NCBI GenBank assembly: GCA_037176905.1
Contig: JBBBWG010031197.1
Coordinates: 57,666 to 121,665 of the forward strand
Direction: 5' to 3'
Source: Azolla pinnata
Lineage: Eukaryota; Streptophyta; Polypodiopsida; Salviniales; Salviniaceae
DNA: 64,000 nt
The translations under genes and the position numbers were made by a program. Below are positions 24,905 to 37,900 of this stretch, piece by piece. Each line of letters starts with the position of its first letter. Positions within the stretch are counted from its first letter, which is position 1. The notes under the pieces are model-generated. The model was not told the DNA's origin. It saw only the letters and a program-made list of their open reading frames with translations, and made no database searches.

Positions 24905-26448
24905 AAAGTTAAGGTGATGGTCTAAGGTGTAGCATTAACTGTAATATTTATCATCACTTTTAGGGTTTACAAGTAACTCTCATTTTTGTACAGCTCTCTT
25001 TTATCAAGCACCTTTAACCAGAGTCTTTTGAAGTAATAGGTTTCTTACACCATTTAGGAATTCAGATTAACTTTTTGGGATTTTTGTTGTAATTAAGCAC
25101 TGAAACAGTAGCCGTTGGCGATTTGTATGGTTTTTTTTGCTGTAATATGCAGAATTTTCTTGGAAAAAGATGGAGAAGATCAAGATATACGATCATTGTG
25201 TCATTGCATCGTATATTTGGGAAGTAGGAACTTACTTGGGTTTACATTATAGAATCCTTAGATACATATGAATAAATTATGATAGCATATTTTAGAGGTC
25301 TTGTGGTGATAATGGTATAGCTTACCTGTCGAAGTAATTTTTTTATATCCTCACAAGGCATACACAAAACAGCATACAAATTCATGTTATTTTATAACGA
25401 GCAATTGCTAGAAAGTTAACAGATTAGTGTTCATGTTGTGGTTCTTTGTTATATGCCTTATGTTTTTTTTTCATCTCCCCTTTGATGTAAGCCATAATTT
25501 GAAGCATATGAATTATGATACAAGCCATGGGTGGTAAGAGGGATTTAATATTTTTGATGTTTTGTACCTTTGGAAATTAGAACAAATGCTATGGTTTGCG
25601 ATTGTAGCTATTATATCAAGTCACTGACATCAACAACTTGAAAGGACCAATTAGAGGTGAAACAATTGTCAACAAAGTGCTTAGTAGAGTCAGTTGTGGT
25701 ACAATTTGGGCATGCTCAATTGTGCAAAAAGTACTTTGTTATATGCATACAGTAGATCAACATGGTTGAGAATGGCCATAGTTTGAATTTGTACAACCAC
25801 ATGTTGTTAATGCAGACGAATGTCGATTACACACTCAAGCTCTCAACTCGACGAAACTCCTTTCCAATTCTAGATGACCGATTTCAAATGGCCTCCATAC
25901 CGCATTGTATGCACAATGTGTTCGTAAGGCTATTAGAAGATTGAAGAATGACATGGACGAAAACGTTAAGGAAACGTTAGCAGATCAGCATCGTCGATAC
26001 TGCTTGCACATCGGATTCGAATGGCCCTATTCCAAAGCATAGCGATATTCGTGATGATCATCATGCATCTGCTTCATCCAACAGATCGATCTACGTGATT
26101 CCTTTCGATTCACGAACGATTCCATTGGATCAACAAGGTGATTCCTTTCGATTCACGAACGATTCCATTGGATCAACAAGGGATCAGGAATCTAACATTG
26201 GCCTTTAAAAAAAATAACAACACTCTTGGCGTTTTGTTTGGTGTCTTTTATTTGTGGTTAACTAAAAGCTTTTGTTTTTTTACATTTTGTATTTGAAAGA
26301 CAGAATGCCTCTCTGAATCTCTCCTCTTCCCGGCTATGTCGTCAGGCTCCTACCTCCCCGTCCCGTACCGAGAAAATGTGAACAGCTCGTATCATCATCA
26401 TCGCCATCCGCATCGTGCGCCCTTGTTGCATGCAGCGGCGTCATCATC
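24905..26448. other. Spacer between ASCC1-like and S-acyltransferase genes
   Basis: AT-rich spacer with the 3' end of the ASCC1-like gene and the promoter/leader of the acyltransferase gene. It contains the 43-bp direct duplication listed separately. No conserved coding sequence seen. Confidence 0.55.
26095..26180. repeat. Perfect 43-bp tandem duplication
   Basis: 'gtgattcctttcgattcacg' and the following 23 bases occupy 26095-26137 and recur without change at 26138-26180. It lies about 270 bp upstream of the acyltransferase ATG. Confidence 0.95.
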
Positions 26449-29400
26449 ATGACTGTTCGGCGCCATGGATGGCAATATCCTGCTCATGTTTACCAGGTTT
26501 CAGTTCCTCTCTCTCTCTCTCTCTCTCTCTCTTCGCTTTCCACGGAAATGTCGACTCCTCAAATTTCCGCAAACTTTGTTCCTTCCTCTGTTTCTATTGC
26601 CCTAAAAGTTTGAGTTTTTCGTGTGCTGGAACGAGAATCGTCTGATCATGGAAAGCCGTTAAGGAAACGTTGTCTCGGTATGCATCATGGTACACCAAAT
26701 GTGACGTGGACGCTAGTATATATCTTGGCAAGAGGAGATCATACTGATTTGAACCACAAGTTTCACACTAACAACACCTAACTGTCAACAATACTCGTGT
26801 GTCACTCGGCATAACTGCGAAGCATGTCCGTGTGATTGCTTACAGTTGGAACAAGTTATTTTTCAGAATTCAGAATGAATGAATTATGGTATGGATGCCT
26901 TTTAAGTAAAAGTCGTGTATCATGCTCTGAAAGAGCCCACAAGTAGTTGTACAGGGTTACACAAACTCTGTAAGATTGTGAGATTAGTTAGCCATGGACC
27001 TTCAACCAAATAAGGAATAAGGGAACATCTTGTAAGAATGGAATGCGTATGTGAAGAATCACTAGAAGAATCTATATTGTCTCTCCTAGGTGGAATTTTT
27101 TTGGAGATATTTTACTTCTGCTTGGCCTGTTCTTCTTTGTACAAATTCCTATCTTGCTAACATTGCGTAAGAGTTTTTTCATTTATGGAGAATGTTTTTC
27201 TTGAACATTTCTATCAGGATGCTTTGTCACACGAGCTTATGTTTGTAACATTTGCATACATTCTGGAATTGCAACTACATTTATTAGTTATATGGCCAAG
27301 TATGCACCTTTCTTTGGTTAGCCACAATCAGCAACCACATCCAGTTCATCTAACATATTCTTTTGTTGGAAAATTTCACAGGTGGTCGCAATTGTGATAT
27401 TCTTTACATTGTCAATGCTCTATATGTTCGTTGTGCTGTTTGTGGGATCTGTAGTTTTAAAAAATGTTATGATTGGACTGTACTCAGCATTGGTAAGTCA
27501 CTTGAAACTCATCAATATATGGGTATGCAAAACGGCTCCCCTAATCTGATCCTATGTCTCTTGTCAGGCCTTCATAGTGTTTGTCCTGTATATTCGATGC
27601 GCAGCTATTGATCCGGCAGATGCTGGAATTCTGGTTGGTGGTTCTCAGACACTAGATAAGCAGGTCGTCACCAGATCAGAAAAACCTGGTTTCATTGAGA
27701 GAGGGGCGCAAGAGAAACAAATAATATCTTCAGATAATATTCATGATATTGAGAATCCGTCTGATGTGAATCAAAATGTAAAGAAGAAGCAACAATTTTC
27801 TGCATTACTGTGGCTTCTTGAAGATGACGCATGTGTGAGAAATCACAATGAAAATTTATCAGCTGCGGAAACCAACACACTGTTCTGCACATTATGCAAT
27901 GCGCAGGTGAAAATCAAAGGCTAAATTATCTTGTAAGAATTAAGTTATGTAAATATGAATTTGCTTCATTTTCAAACACTTACACAAGGAACGGCACAAA
28001 TTGTCAGTGCAGGTAAAGAAATTTAGCAAACATTGCAGGAGTTGCAACAAGTGTGTTGAGGGATTTGATCATCATTGCTGGGTATGTTTAAATCTTGCAT
28101 CACTATTGCTTTTCATGTGTTTTTCTTGTTGATTCTGTGATTGCTCAATTTCCATTATCTAGGCTTATATTCATTTTATGTTCATTTGGAAAATACTGCA
28201 GTGGCTGAACAATTGCATTGGAAGGAAAAATTACTTCACATTTTTATGGCTTATGGCAACATGTCTTGCTATGGTAAGTCCTCTTTTGTACAAAACTTGT
28301 ATATTTCAGACCACTTAGAAACATGGGGTTCTCAATGGCACACATCAGTCTATATAATACTACGTCGTACGAATTTTTTAAAGTAAAATAATGTATTATA
28401 CTTGAATTTGCTGATGGTAGCTATTTAGGAAAGGCGTACAATCCAGTCTCTTCATAGGGAAAAAATTTTTGCATGGAAAGTTCATATGCCTGTCAATTTT
28501 TATGCCTTGTGGTGAATATGCTGCAAATCAGAAGCTGTTCAATGCAACCATTTATCATTCTTTTTATTACAGCTGCTTCTGGATTCAGCTATTGGTTTGG
28601 TTGTGCTACAACGGAGCTTTGTCAATAAGACTGCGATTGAAAGCTACATTGCAGTTAATTTCAGCAGACATTTGTCCGTGTCATCACTTTCTGCTATTGT
28701 TGTGAGTGATTGTGCTACTATATTTGATAAATAATTTTTATACGCCATATATAAAATACCTGTTATAGCTGTGAATTTGTACATGCAGGGACTATTCACA
28801 CTTATTCCATTGGTAGCTTCTGTTCCATTAGCAGAACTTTTTTTTTTTCACATGATATTACTGCAAAAGGTTAGTAAGAAAGGTTCCTACTTTGCCTTTC
28901 TTGGAGATATTTAGAAGATGGAAATATTGAAACAAGTGCTGAGCTTTTCTCAGGGTTTAACGACCTATGAATATGTGATTGCTATGCGAGCACAATCTGT
29001 ACCACAAGCAATTAATGACTGTGCTTCAGAAAAGGAAACCTTGGACCAGAAGGTAAACTGGGTGCCATTAAGTCCCATAAAATGTGGCTTCAGGTTGTAA
29101 AAACTTATATCCTAATTTTTCTTATTCACTGTTCTACAATAGGGGGATGTCCTGATTACAGCTGGCAAAGAATCCAAAGCTATTCTTGAGAAAGAAAGTA
29201 CCAAGTCTGCAATAAAAATCAGTGCATTCAAACTGGCAAAGTTAAACACAAGTGATGTCTCTGAAGCAGCAAAGCATGCTCGTGAGAGGTCATCTGTCCT
29301 ACTTCGCCTGAAATCTCAGGATTTGGAAGCTAGAGAGAGTGGTTGTGATTCCACTAGTAGCAATGAAAGTACCATTGGAATTATGGACGCCAAGGAATCA

Positions 29401-30465
29401 AGTGCGGGATCTACTAAGCATTCCAAATTGCAATTTGAATCAAGAGCGCATTCTGGCACACAGATAAATGAGCATAGCAGAATACAATCTAAATCAAATA
29501 ATCATCATAAATTGATATCTGAATCAAGGGAGCGTTCTGGATTGGAGTTCGAATCAAGTGAAGAATCAACTGAGTTTGTGGAAATACAATCTGGATCAAA
29601 TGATCAAGTGGGAGTACAATCTGAATCAAAAGAGCAAGTGGGAATACAATCTGAGTCAAGTGAACAAATGGGAGTACAATCTGATTTGAAAGAACAAGTG
29701 GGAATACAATCCGAGCCATTGGTCCATTCTCTAACTGCGAATGAAATGAGTAATGACGTGAATGATATTATGACTACCACTCATCCTCTTTGTGAAATAT
29801 CATCAGAAGAGCCAAGGCCACTGAAGGATTTTGATGTGGAACCCACAACTGAGGATACCATATTGACATCACCGCATGACAGGCATGGATTACCTGTTTG
29901 TCATGCAACTATACTTCCAAGTATAGAGCATCGGACTTGGATTTGCACCACTCCAGTACATGAGGATTATAAAGTCGTGAGAGATGATGAATCTTCAATT
30001 GGTCCCCAAAGGGGTGGACTTGTCGATCCAACGATTAAAGGTAGTGGTACGATCTACTGGGATCGTGTTACTGGTCAATTCCGATCAATACCTGACATGA
30101 GTCGAACATTAAAGGTATCAACTCATCCTCTTTCGACTATCCCCATAGAGAGATGTTCTGGTCAAGAAGAAGGTTCATTGAAGTTGGTTGGACGGCAATA
30201 TGAATCCTCTTTGGGCAAAAGCCCTATTATTTCATCACTCAATGTGGACCCATCTATATTTGAGGGTCCACTGAGGCTTATTCCCTCTAATCGGAACATG
30301 GGTAAGGAAAATTCCTTGAAGTCGATGGAAAATGATTCTCACCGACACAAGCTTATTCTTTCTACCAACCAAAGTAGTTTACAAGCTGGTAGCTCATTGT
30401 CCCTTCGTGGAGTTTCCAGGACCATTTCAAGTAATATCGTGCTTTCTCGTTTCACACCGTTGTGA
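26449..30465 (+). CDS. DHHC-type protein S-acyltransferase
   Basis: Membrane palmitoyltransferase that attaches fatty acids to protein cysteines by an autoacylated DHHC cysteine. Nine exons, all in phase: 26449-26496, 27382-27492, 27568-27906, 28013-28081, 28202-28273, 28573-28701, 28789-28869, 28954-29052, 29143-30465, giving 756 aa. The start [16 protein letters not shown] matches the N-terminus of the Arabidopsis PAT19-22 group. Two membrane spans (about 17-37 and 48-68) precede a cysteine-rich domain ([19 protein letters not shown]) with DHHC at 185-188, then [14 protein letters not shown] and two more spans (about 200-222 and 254-280). The family TTxE motif is TTYE at 286-289. The last exon is a 440-residue, mostly disordered tail with KLAKLN and five decapeptide repeats. 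Loop 1 between spans 2 and the CRD is long, as in this clade. A CT microsatellite lies in intron 1 (about 26510-26532). Confidence 0.93.
29578..29718 (+). repeat. Decapeptide-coding tandem repeat in the acyltransferase tail
   Basis: A 30-bp unit repeated nearly five times in frame, encoding variants of [57 protein letters not shown]. Read directly from the last exon. Confidence 0.9.
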
Positions 30466-31499
30466 AAACAGAAGGATTGTATTTATGAGAGCTGATTGAT
30501 GGCTCCTAAAGGGAAAAGCGAGAGTATTGAGAAGCTTTCCACTATTTGAATGCAGGGCTTTAAAGATGTATGAAATGCCATGCCCTTTTGCCAAAGAAAC
30601 TCAATTGGTTCTGAAGAAAATGGTTTGCCAGAAAGGCCTCATGGAAAAGGAGAAATTAGAAGGTACAGTCAAGGGTATACATATGCAAAGTGGTCTGAAC
30701 ATATTTGTACAATAGTCAAAAGAATTAAGGAAATAGCAAATTTGCCCTGATCATATTTTTTCTTGTAATTACCAGTTCTCTGTTGATCCACTGCTATTTT
30801 TGTTTTACGCCATTTACACCAGTGATGCTATCTTGGAATGAATTTTGGCCTTAGGATGAAGCATAAAATCTGCTGGTGTGCATGTTGATGGGCAACTACT
30901 GTTGAACAGTTTGATCCAACCACAATATATTTTAGGGGAAAACTACAAAAAATGCTATGAGATAGATTCATCTAAACTATTCATTTTTGGTATTAGGTGG
31001 TCATACAAGCATCAATGTGATACTCAAAACTATTTGGATTCAATTATCAAAAAACATATGATTCACATTCTCATGTTTTGAACCACATATATACCACTTC
31101 AGTGTTGAGCCAGCATATGTAAACAAGACCTTACCATTAGCATCGAGAAATCACACATCATGTATAGTAATAGTAACTATAAAAACGTATTATTTCTTGA
31201 ATGAGTAAATAGAGCACATTTTTTGGACATCATCGGGCCCTTTATCCTTCTTGAGCATAAAGCATCGACAAAAGCAAGGTATGCCCTCTAACAACACAAC
31301 TTACAGGGCAAGGTATGCACGGAACTCAAATCTAGGCGACGTTGGACGAGTTCAATAAACTAGAAGCATCGTATGATATCCATCCATGGCCAACGAGTTG
31401 AGGTCATATTGCTATAATGATGTTCAAGGTTCGGGTTCTAACGGTAGAAAAAATTGAGGGAGGACATCCATGAGTTAGTCGAGATAAAGATGTTTAGGT
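30466..31499. other. Spacer 3' of the acyltransferase gene
   Basis: About 1 kb of AT-rich sequence with the 3' UTR of the acyltransferase gene. No gene or obvious repeat was recognised before the telomeric-type array starts at about 31500. Confidence 0.5.
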
Positions 31500-31833
31500 G
31501 TAGGGTTTAAGGGATTTCGGGATTAGGGTTTAGGATTTGAGGAGGGTTTTAGGGTTTAAGGGATTTAGGGATTAGGGTTTAGGATTTGAGGAGGGTTTTA
31601 GGGTTTAAGGGATTTAGGGATTTAGGGTTTAGGCTTTAAGCTTAAGGTTTAAGGGATTTAGGGATTTAGGGTTTAAGGGATTCAGGGTTTAAGGGTTTAA
31701 GGGTTTTAGGGTTGAAGGCATTTAGGGTTGAAGGCATTTAGGGTTTTAGGGTTTTAGGGTTTCATGCTTTAAGGGATTTAGGGTTTTTGGGTTTAAGGGA
31801 TTTAGGGTTTTTGGGTTTTTGGATTTAAGGTTA
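31500..31833 (+). repeat. Degenerate interstitial telomeric array (TTTAGGG type)
   Basis: About 330 bp of TTTAGGG-related words, many expanded or shifted (TTTAAGGGA, TTTAGGGA, TTTTAGGG, TTTTTGGG). A longer unit with 'ggatttgaggagggttttag' occurs twice near the left end. It ends about 125 bp before the methionine S-methyltransferase ATG, so it probably overlaps that gene's promoter or leader. It is embedded between two genes, so it is not a chromosome end. Confidence 0.92.
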
Positions 31834-31958
31834 ATGGTGATGAATTCGATTCTATTTTTTGAATACAATGTATGTAATCTTTGTTTATTGTGCATTTGAA
31901 TTCTCTCCGGAAGTTGGTCCATTTTGTTCTTCTCCGCGTTCTTCGTTCCCCGACAGCA

Positions 31959-34900
31959 ATGGAGGCTCACCAGGAGATCCAAACCTTCCTCCACGCCTGC
32001 TCCCTCTCCAGCGACAAGGCTTATCAGTCCCTTAAGTCTGTCCTTGACGACCTCCGGAACCCTGCCTCTCGCGTTCAAGCTCGCGTCTTCTTATCTTCTG
32101 TCCAGAAGTTCATCGACAGCCATCCGGACTACTCCCAGAACAGCCTCTCCGTATTCCACTTTCGGATCCACAACCTCTCTCTCGCTGGCTATGAAGGTGT
32201 ATCCATGAAGAAAGGGGAAAACTTCTCGTATTTCCGTTTGTCCATTCGTTAAATTGATGAAACGTTTTCGTAAGCAGCCGTTTTTTCATGCCTCGGGTGA
32301 CTGTGAGTTCAAAAAATCGCAGTTTGGACCGATATTTAGTCAAGAATCTTTGGTTTAATTAACATTTTATACTCGTGAATCCATAACCACCTTCATCTGC
32401 TTCTAATACCGTTTAGGAACTTCCATTTTCAATCAGTCGATTTTTTTCTTGGTTGCATGAACATTAGATGAATATATCTCATCCTGCTAGAATATAAGGA
32501 CATCATAGTACAATATATGAAAATGATAACAAGCCCGAAGAGAATTTACCGAAAATGTTTCCTTTATAAACATTGTATCATTTACGAAGAGACAGAAGTC
32601 AAAGTTCGTTTTCTTCACAGTTCTTTTCGAGGTTTTTACCAAATTGCTCAAATTGTAATTTATGACGTGATTTTCCAGCTGAGAAAGTAGCTTTTCATGC
32701 ATTGTAATGGAAATAAAATCTTCTCTGAAGTCCTAGAAAAGTTACACATTTTTTATTGGGAGTTGTTGCTACATGCCCAATCTTCTGTTCATTAATGTGA
32801 AGGTCTGAGATTAAATTACTTTGAAGTTTTTTCTTGACATGTAGAGTGAGTGAATTCCATATGCATGGTAGAGTAATAATTTTGATTCCTTTTCATTCTT
32901 GTACTATTTCATGCTTGGGATGGTTTGTGTACACACGATGAACTAAATTCTCCATAAAGGTTTCACGGATCTTTCAAATAATGTCCCTTTTATGCATGAA
33001 GTAACAGACAAGTGTGAGAATTCTGAAAATTCACTCATAAGCTAACAAAAACTCAAACAATGCAGGCTATAGAGTCAGCATCATTTCTCTAACAGTCATA
33101 ATTATTCATTGGATCTATCTAATAGAGATACGATCTTTTCTAAACTCATAATCTGTAGCTTGTTATCGAACATGGAGTAAGGATATAATGCAAAAAAAAC
33201 ATTAAAATAGAAAAAACTGTGTTTTTGCGAGGAAAATTAATTTTTTCTGAGGGATTATCCGTTCTCAATGCTTATGTTTCTATGCATAAAATTCTTACAG
33301 TACATAATGTGCTTGGTCTTTTCGCTGTCTCTCAAACCCCATAGATTTATACTAGTCTTAGTGATTTTGCAGGTTTCCGAGAAGAGAGGCAGAATCTTAC
33401 TCTGCTAGAGCTGCCCAGCATATTTACACCTGAAGATTGGTCTTTTACATTCTTTGAGGGCATCAATAGGTTACCAGACAGTGTCTTCAGAGACCGAGAT
33501 ATTGCAGAGTTGGGATGTGGGAATGGATGGATTTCAATAGCAATTGCTGAAAAATGGTCTCCGCGAAAGGTGGAAGCCAACTGTTTAAGAAGTAGGAAAT
33601 ATTTGCTACTTTTTAGTTGACCTTATGATAGATCGTTTTTGTCCTACAGGTTTATGGTCTTGATATAAATCCTCGAGCAATCAAGGCCTCATGGATTAAC
33701 CTGTATTTAAATGCTTTAAACGAAGATGGCTCCCCTGTATATGATCATGAAGGCAAAACCCTACTTGATAGAGTAGAATTTTATGATTCTGATCTGCTGG
33801 AATATTGCAGAACTAACAAGATTCTACTCGATCGTATTGTTGGATGCATTCCCCAGGTCAGTATCTAGGTCAATAATCATTAAATGTTTTGTGAATATAT
33901 TGTTTTGTTTTAATCACCTCCAAGCACAAGGATTTGGGCCTGTTTGAACATGAGATGTTTCTTGCAGATATTGAATCCAGATCCTCAGGCAATGCAAAAG
34001 ATTGTCTCTGAGAATGCTAGTGAAGAGTTTTTATATTCTCTAAGCAACTACTGCGCACTTCAGGTGTTAACCTTCTGGAATACTCTAGTGTTATAGCTCT
34101 GTTAATGCAATTCTCGTGCATCAGATTAGTGTTTATGAATTCGTCAAGTAGATTACACATGTATTAGTTCCGTTTTAACATCCTTCAAAAACATATTTGT
34201 GTGTGGAAGGTCTGTTACTATCTAAATTCCAACATCTAGAAATTGCCACCACAATGCATTACTCTCGGTGCTGTTGCTAGGGTTTTGTGGAAGATCAGTT
34301 TGGGTTGGGGCTGATTGCAAAGGCAGTAGAAGAAGGAATCGCGGTTATCAAACCGTCAGGTATTATGATATTTAACATTGGAGGACGCCCAGGACAAGCC
34401 GTTTGTGAGAGATTGTTCAAGAGAAGAGGATTTTGCATTTCTAAATTGTGGCAAACAAGAGTAAATCAGGCAAGATGTCTAACGAATTTAATTCAGGACA
34501 AGCATATGTTTTTATTAATATTGTCATTTGATGATGTAGTTTGCTTTATCTTTCTGTCTTCATGTCTCTTGTATATTAACATGATATCTTCAGTGGATCT
34601 CTTTGTTTATATTTCTTGTATACTTTGTGTCTTTGGCAACACACTTAATAGTGCTGTGTCTCTTTGTTTCTCTAGTAATTAGAAGTATTCTCGCCTTCTA
34701 ATGTTTTTATTAATATTGTCATTTGATGATGTAGTTTGCTTTATCTTTCTGTCTTCATGTCTCTTGTATATTAACATGATATCTTCAGTGGATCTCTTTG
34801 TTTATATTTCTTGTATACTTTGTGTCTTTGGCAACACACTTAATAGTGCTGTGTCTCTTTGTTTCTCTAGTAATTAGAAGTATTCTCGCCTTCTAATGTT

Positions 34901-37900
34901 TTAAGTTTTCTTAATGAAAGAACCTGGATAATTGAAATATCTTAAAGATGTTATAAACATATACTATGATTTTCTGTATAGGTACGCAGTAACCCATTAA
35001 ATTTTATGCAGACTTCCCATTTTAAAGAACAGGGGGAAAGCATTTTAAACTTGGTTTTAAATCGGGATATCCTTAAGAGTAATTAGTCGATTATGAAGCC
35101 AAGCTGAAGATACTGTCATGTTTTAATTTCTGCTGGTCAATATTAGTGTACATGAACCAGACTCCTCTTTTTGCAGGCTTCAGATACTGACATTCTAGCA
35201 CTGGTTGAGATTGAGAATAATAGCTTGCATCGCTTTGAGTTTTTTATGGGCCGTGTTAGTGAGGAACCCATTAGTGCACGAACTGCATGGGCCCATGCAA
35301 AATCTGGTGGTGAAATTTCACATGGGCTGTCTGTGTATAGTTGTCAACTTAGACAACCAAATCAGGTAAATGGGTGTTCACTGCCATAATTTTTGAGAGT
35401 AACTATTTCTGGCGTAAAGTGTCACAAGTTTTGCTTATTATAAACAATTCCAGGTGAAAACCATCTTCAAGTTTTTAAGTAACAGCTTTGATGAGACCAA
35501 AGGTGCATTAGATCTTTCATTTGAAGATGATTCAGTTGCAGAAGAGAAGATTCCATTCCTAGCACACCTTGCAGATGCACTAGAAACGAAATCTCACCTT
35601 CCTTATGAACTGCATGTTGGGTCGACAAGATTCAGAAATCTTATTTCTGGGTTTATGCGTTTATATCACAGCATACCAATAAGTCCAAAGGTAGGTAAGT
35701 CTCTTTGTCTACTTGGATTATATCAGCATATCAATCGGTTATTCTGTGTTTCTAGTTTCTTGGTGTTTTAATAAATCATGCACGCAGGTTTATGCTATTT
35801 GAACGTTTTTGATCTGGGTGAATATTTGGTCTTTATTTTATTTTGGTCTATGAAAAACTATTAGACTGTCAATCTTTTTCAGAATCATGTAGTGTCTATT
35901 ATCAAATATCTTTGTTTTCTCTCAAGAGGAAGACATGAAAAATCTCATTGTGGATTCTATCTTCAAATAATATTGCGTCATTGCCACCTTGCCAATCTGC
36001 AGACCATAAATGAATTCTCCCTAGCTGTGGTGTTTTATATTCATTACAGTCAACACAGATGATTATTTTATTGTTTCTACATTTAGTGTGGCATTTGTGA
36101 ACTGTAGAAGAGGAGAATGTTGAAGTTCTGGGCATCTTGTTTATTATTATTTCTTGCATCTAAATAGGGTTATGTCTTCTAGTATCTTGTGAATTTTATT
36201 ATTTCTTGCTTCTAAATGGCTCGATGTCATTTGCATCTCTTTCTGAAACATTAGTTTTGGTTACTCTTCTGAGTAAAAAAAGGTTCAGTTGTGGTTTAGA
36301 ATTATGCTGTTGTCTTTTTGGTTGCAGATATCTTGTTTATTTTAATTGAGCATTCATTATTATTACACATAACATGGATCTATATATTGAGCAGAACATT
36401 CTCGTCTTCCCTTCAAGAGCACACGCAATTGAGTATTTCTTGTCCCTCTTCTCACCAGAGCTTGCTTTGGTTGATGGCAGTCTTACAAAGCTGTTACCCC
36501 ACAAGTGGCTCACTACTATGTCGGCAAAGGTGGTCATATGTCATTCTGTTCTTGTGCTTCATGCAATCTCACTCTCAATGACTACATAAATTATATTGCA
36601 GACAGTTTATCATTTTGAAATGCTTAATTGAATTATTTACATCAGATGAATTCTTCCAGTATTTCAAAAATGGTTGACTAAAATCGTTTTACTTAAATCG
36701 ATTTCTGAGTATTAAAAAATTACTATCTATTTATGTAACATTACTTGTTCTATGCCACAGTTTGAAAGGAACTCAAGCAAACAAGCCTGCAGAAACAATA
36801 TCACAGTGATTGAAGCACCTAAACGTGTTGATCTTGTTTTAGAGCTGCTGGATCGCCTCCAGCCTCAAGTTGTGGTTTCTACACTAGCTGATTTTGAGAT
36901 GAAGTCATGCACAGCCTTTGAACGGCTTCTTGACGCGTGTGCTAGAGTTGGCTCTCGTCTGTTACTAGATATTTCTGATCATATAGAGCTTTCTAGTGTG
37001 CCTGGAACAAATGGAGTGCTGCAGTATCTTGCAGCTCATGCTCTACCCCCTCATGCAACTATTGTATGCGGTCTTTTAAAGAATAAAGTAAGTATTTCTG
37101 TGCCTTAATGGATCTGTAGTCTATAAAGGAGATTTTAAATGCTCACTTCTTGATATGAACACTTCAATTTTTAAATTTCTGGCTCAAAATGGAAGGCCAA
37201 AACATGATACGAACATTTCTATTTAGACTGTAGTGCTATTTCAGAATCTTATCCCAGTCTTAGAATGTTCTTAGTCTGTGGCATTAGTCTCAGGAAATGA
37301 TTCCTGAACCATTTTATTACAGAATGCCGTTGTATATAATGTTGTGATTTTATGTGATTGAGAAAAATTCTTGTAAGAATAGAAACTTTTTAAAAATTTG
37401 CCTTAGGGTTCTTAGATATCTCAGACTACTTCAGAAATTTAGAGTGGTCATATATGGTGGTTGACCAGGTTTACTGTGATTTGGAAGTTGCTTTCATCAT
37501 CTCAGAGAATGAAGATGTTCTTTATTTCATGGAAAAAATGAGGGAACTTTTAAATGGAGGAACTGCAGTGTCCAATCAATTTTATTATGGATGCCTATTT
37601 CAAGAATTGCTTACATTCCAACTTCCTGGACGTCATCCAATGCCACAGGTTTTAATGTGTTATCTGTCTATACATCACGTATATCTACATACTGCTCACT
37701 GTGTCGTTATTTTGGTTGGCTACAGCGGTCACCTGTTGCGGAGACAGAAACTAAGCTGATTAAAGTTCCGAAAAATATGCTGGAATGCCTCAACGAAGCA
37801 AAAGTCATGAATATAGAACAAGATCCTGATGAACTGTTTATGAATTCGATTGAAAATCTTCTTCCAACACCAATGTCCGTGAAAATGGCCATCTTTGAAA

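Noticed and set aside
31500-31833. A true chromosome end
   Set aside because: Unique genes lie on both sides and the repeat is degenerate; it is interstitial.
37591-37725. Extension of the large MMT exon upstream in an open frame
   Set aside because: The preceding exon ends at 37648 and a good acceptor sits at 37724-37725. The extension is intron read-through and breaks family similarity.
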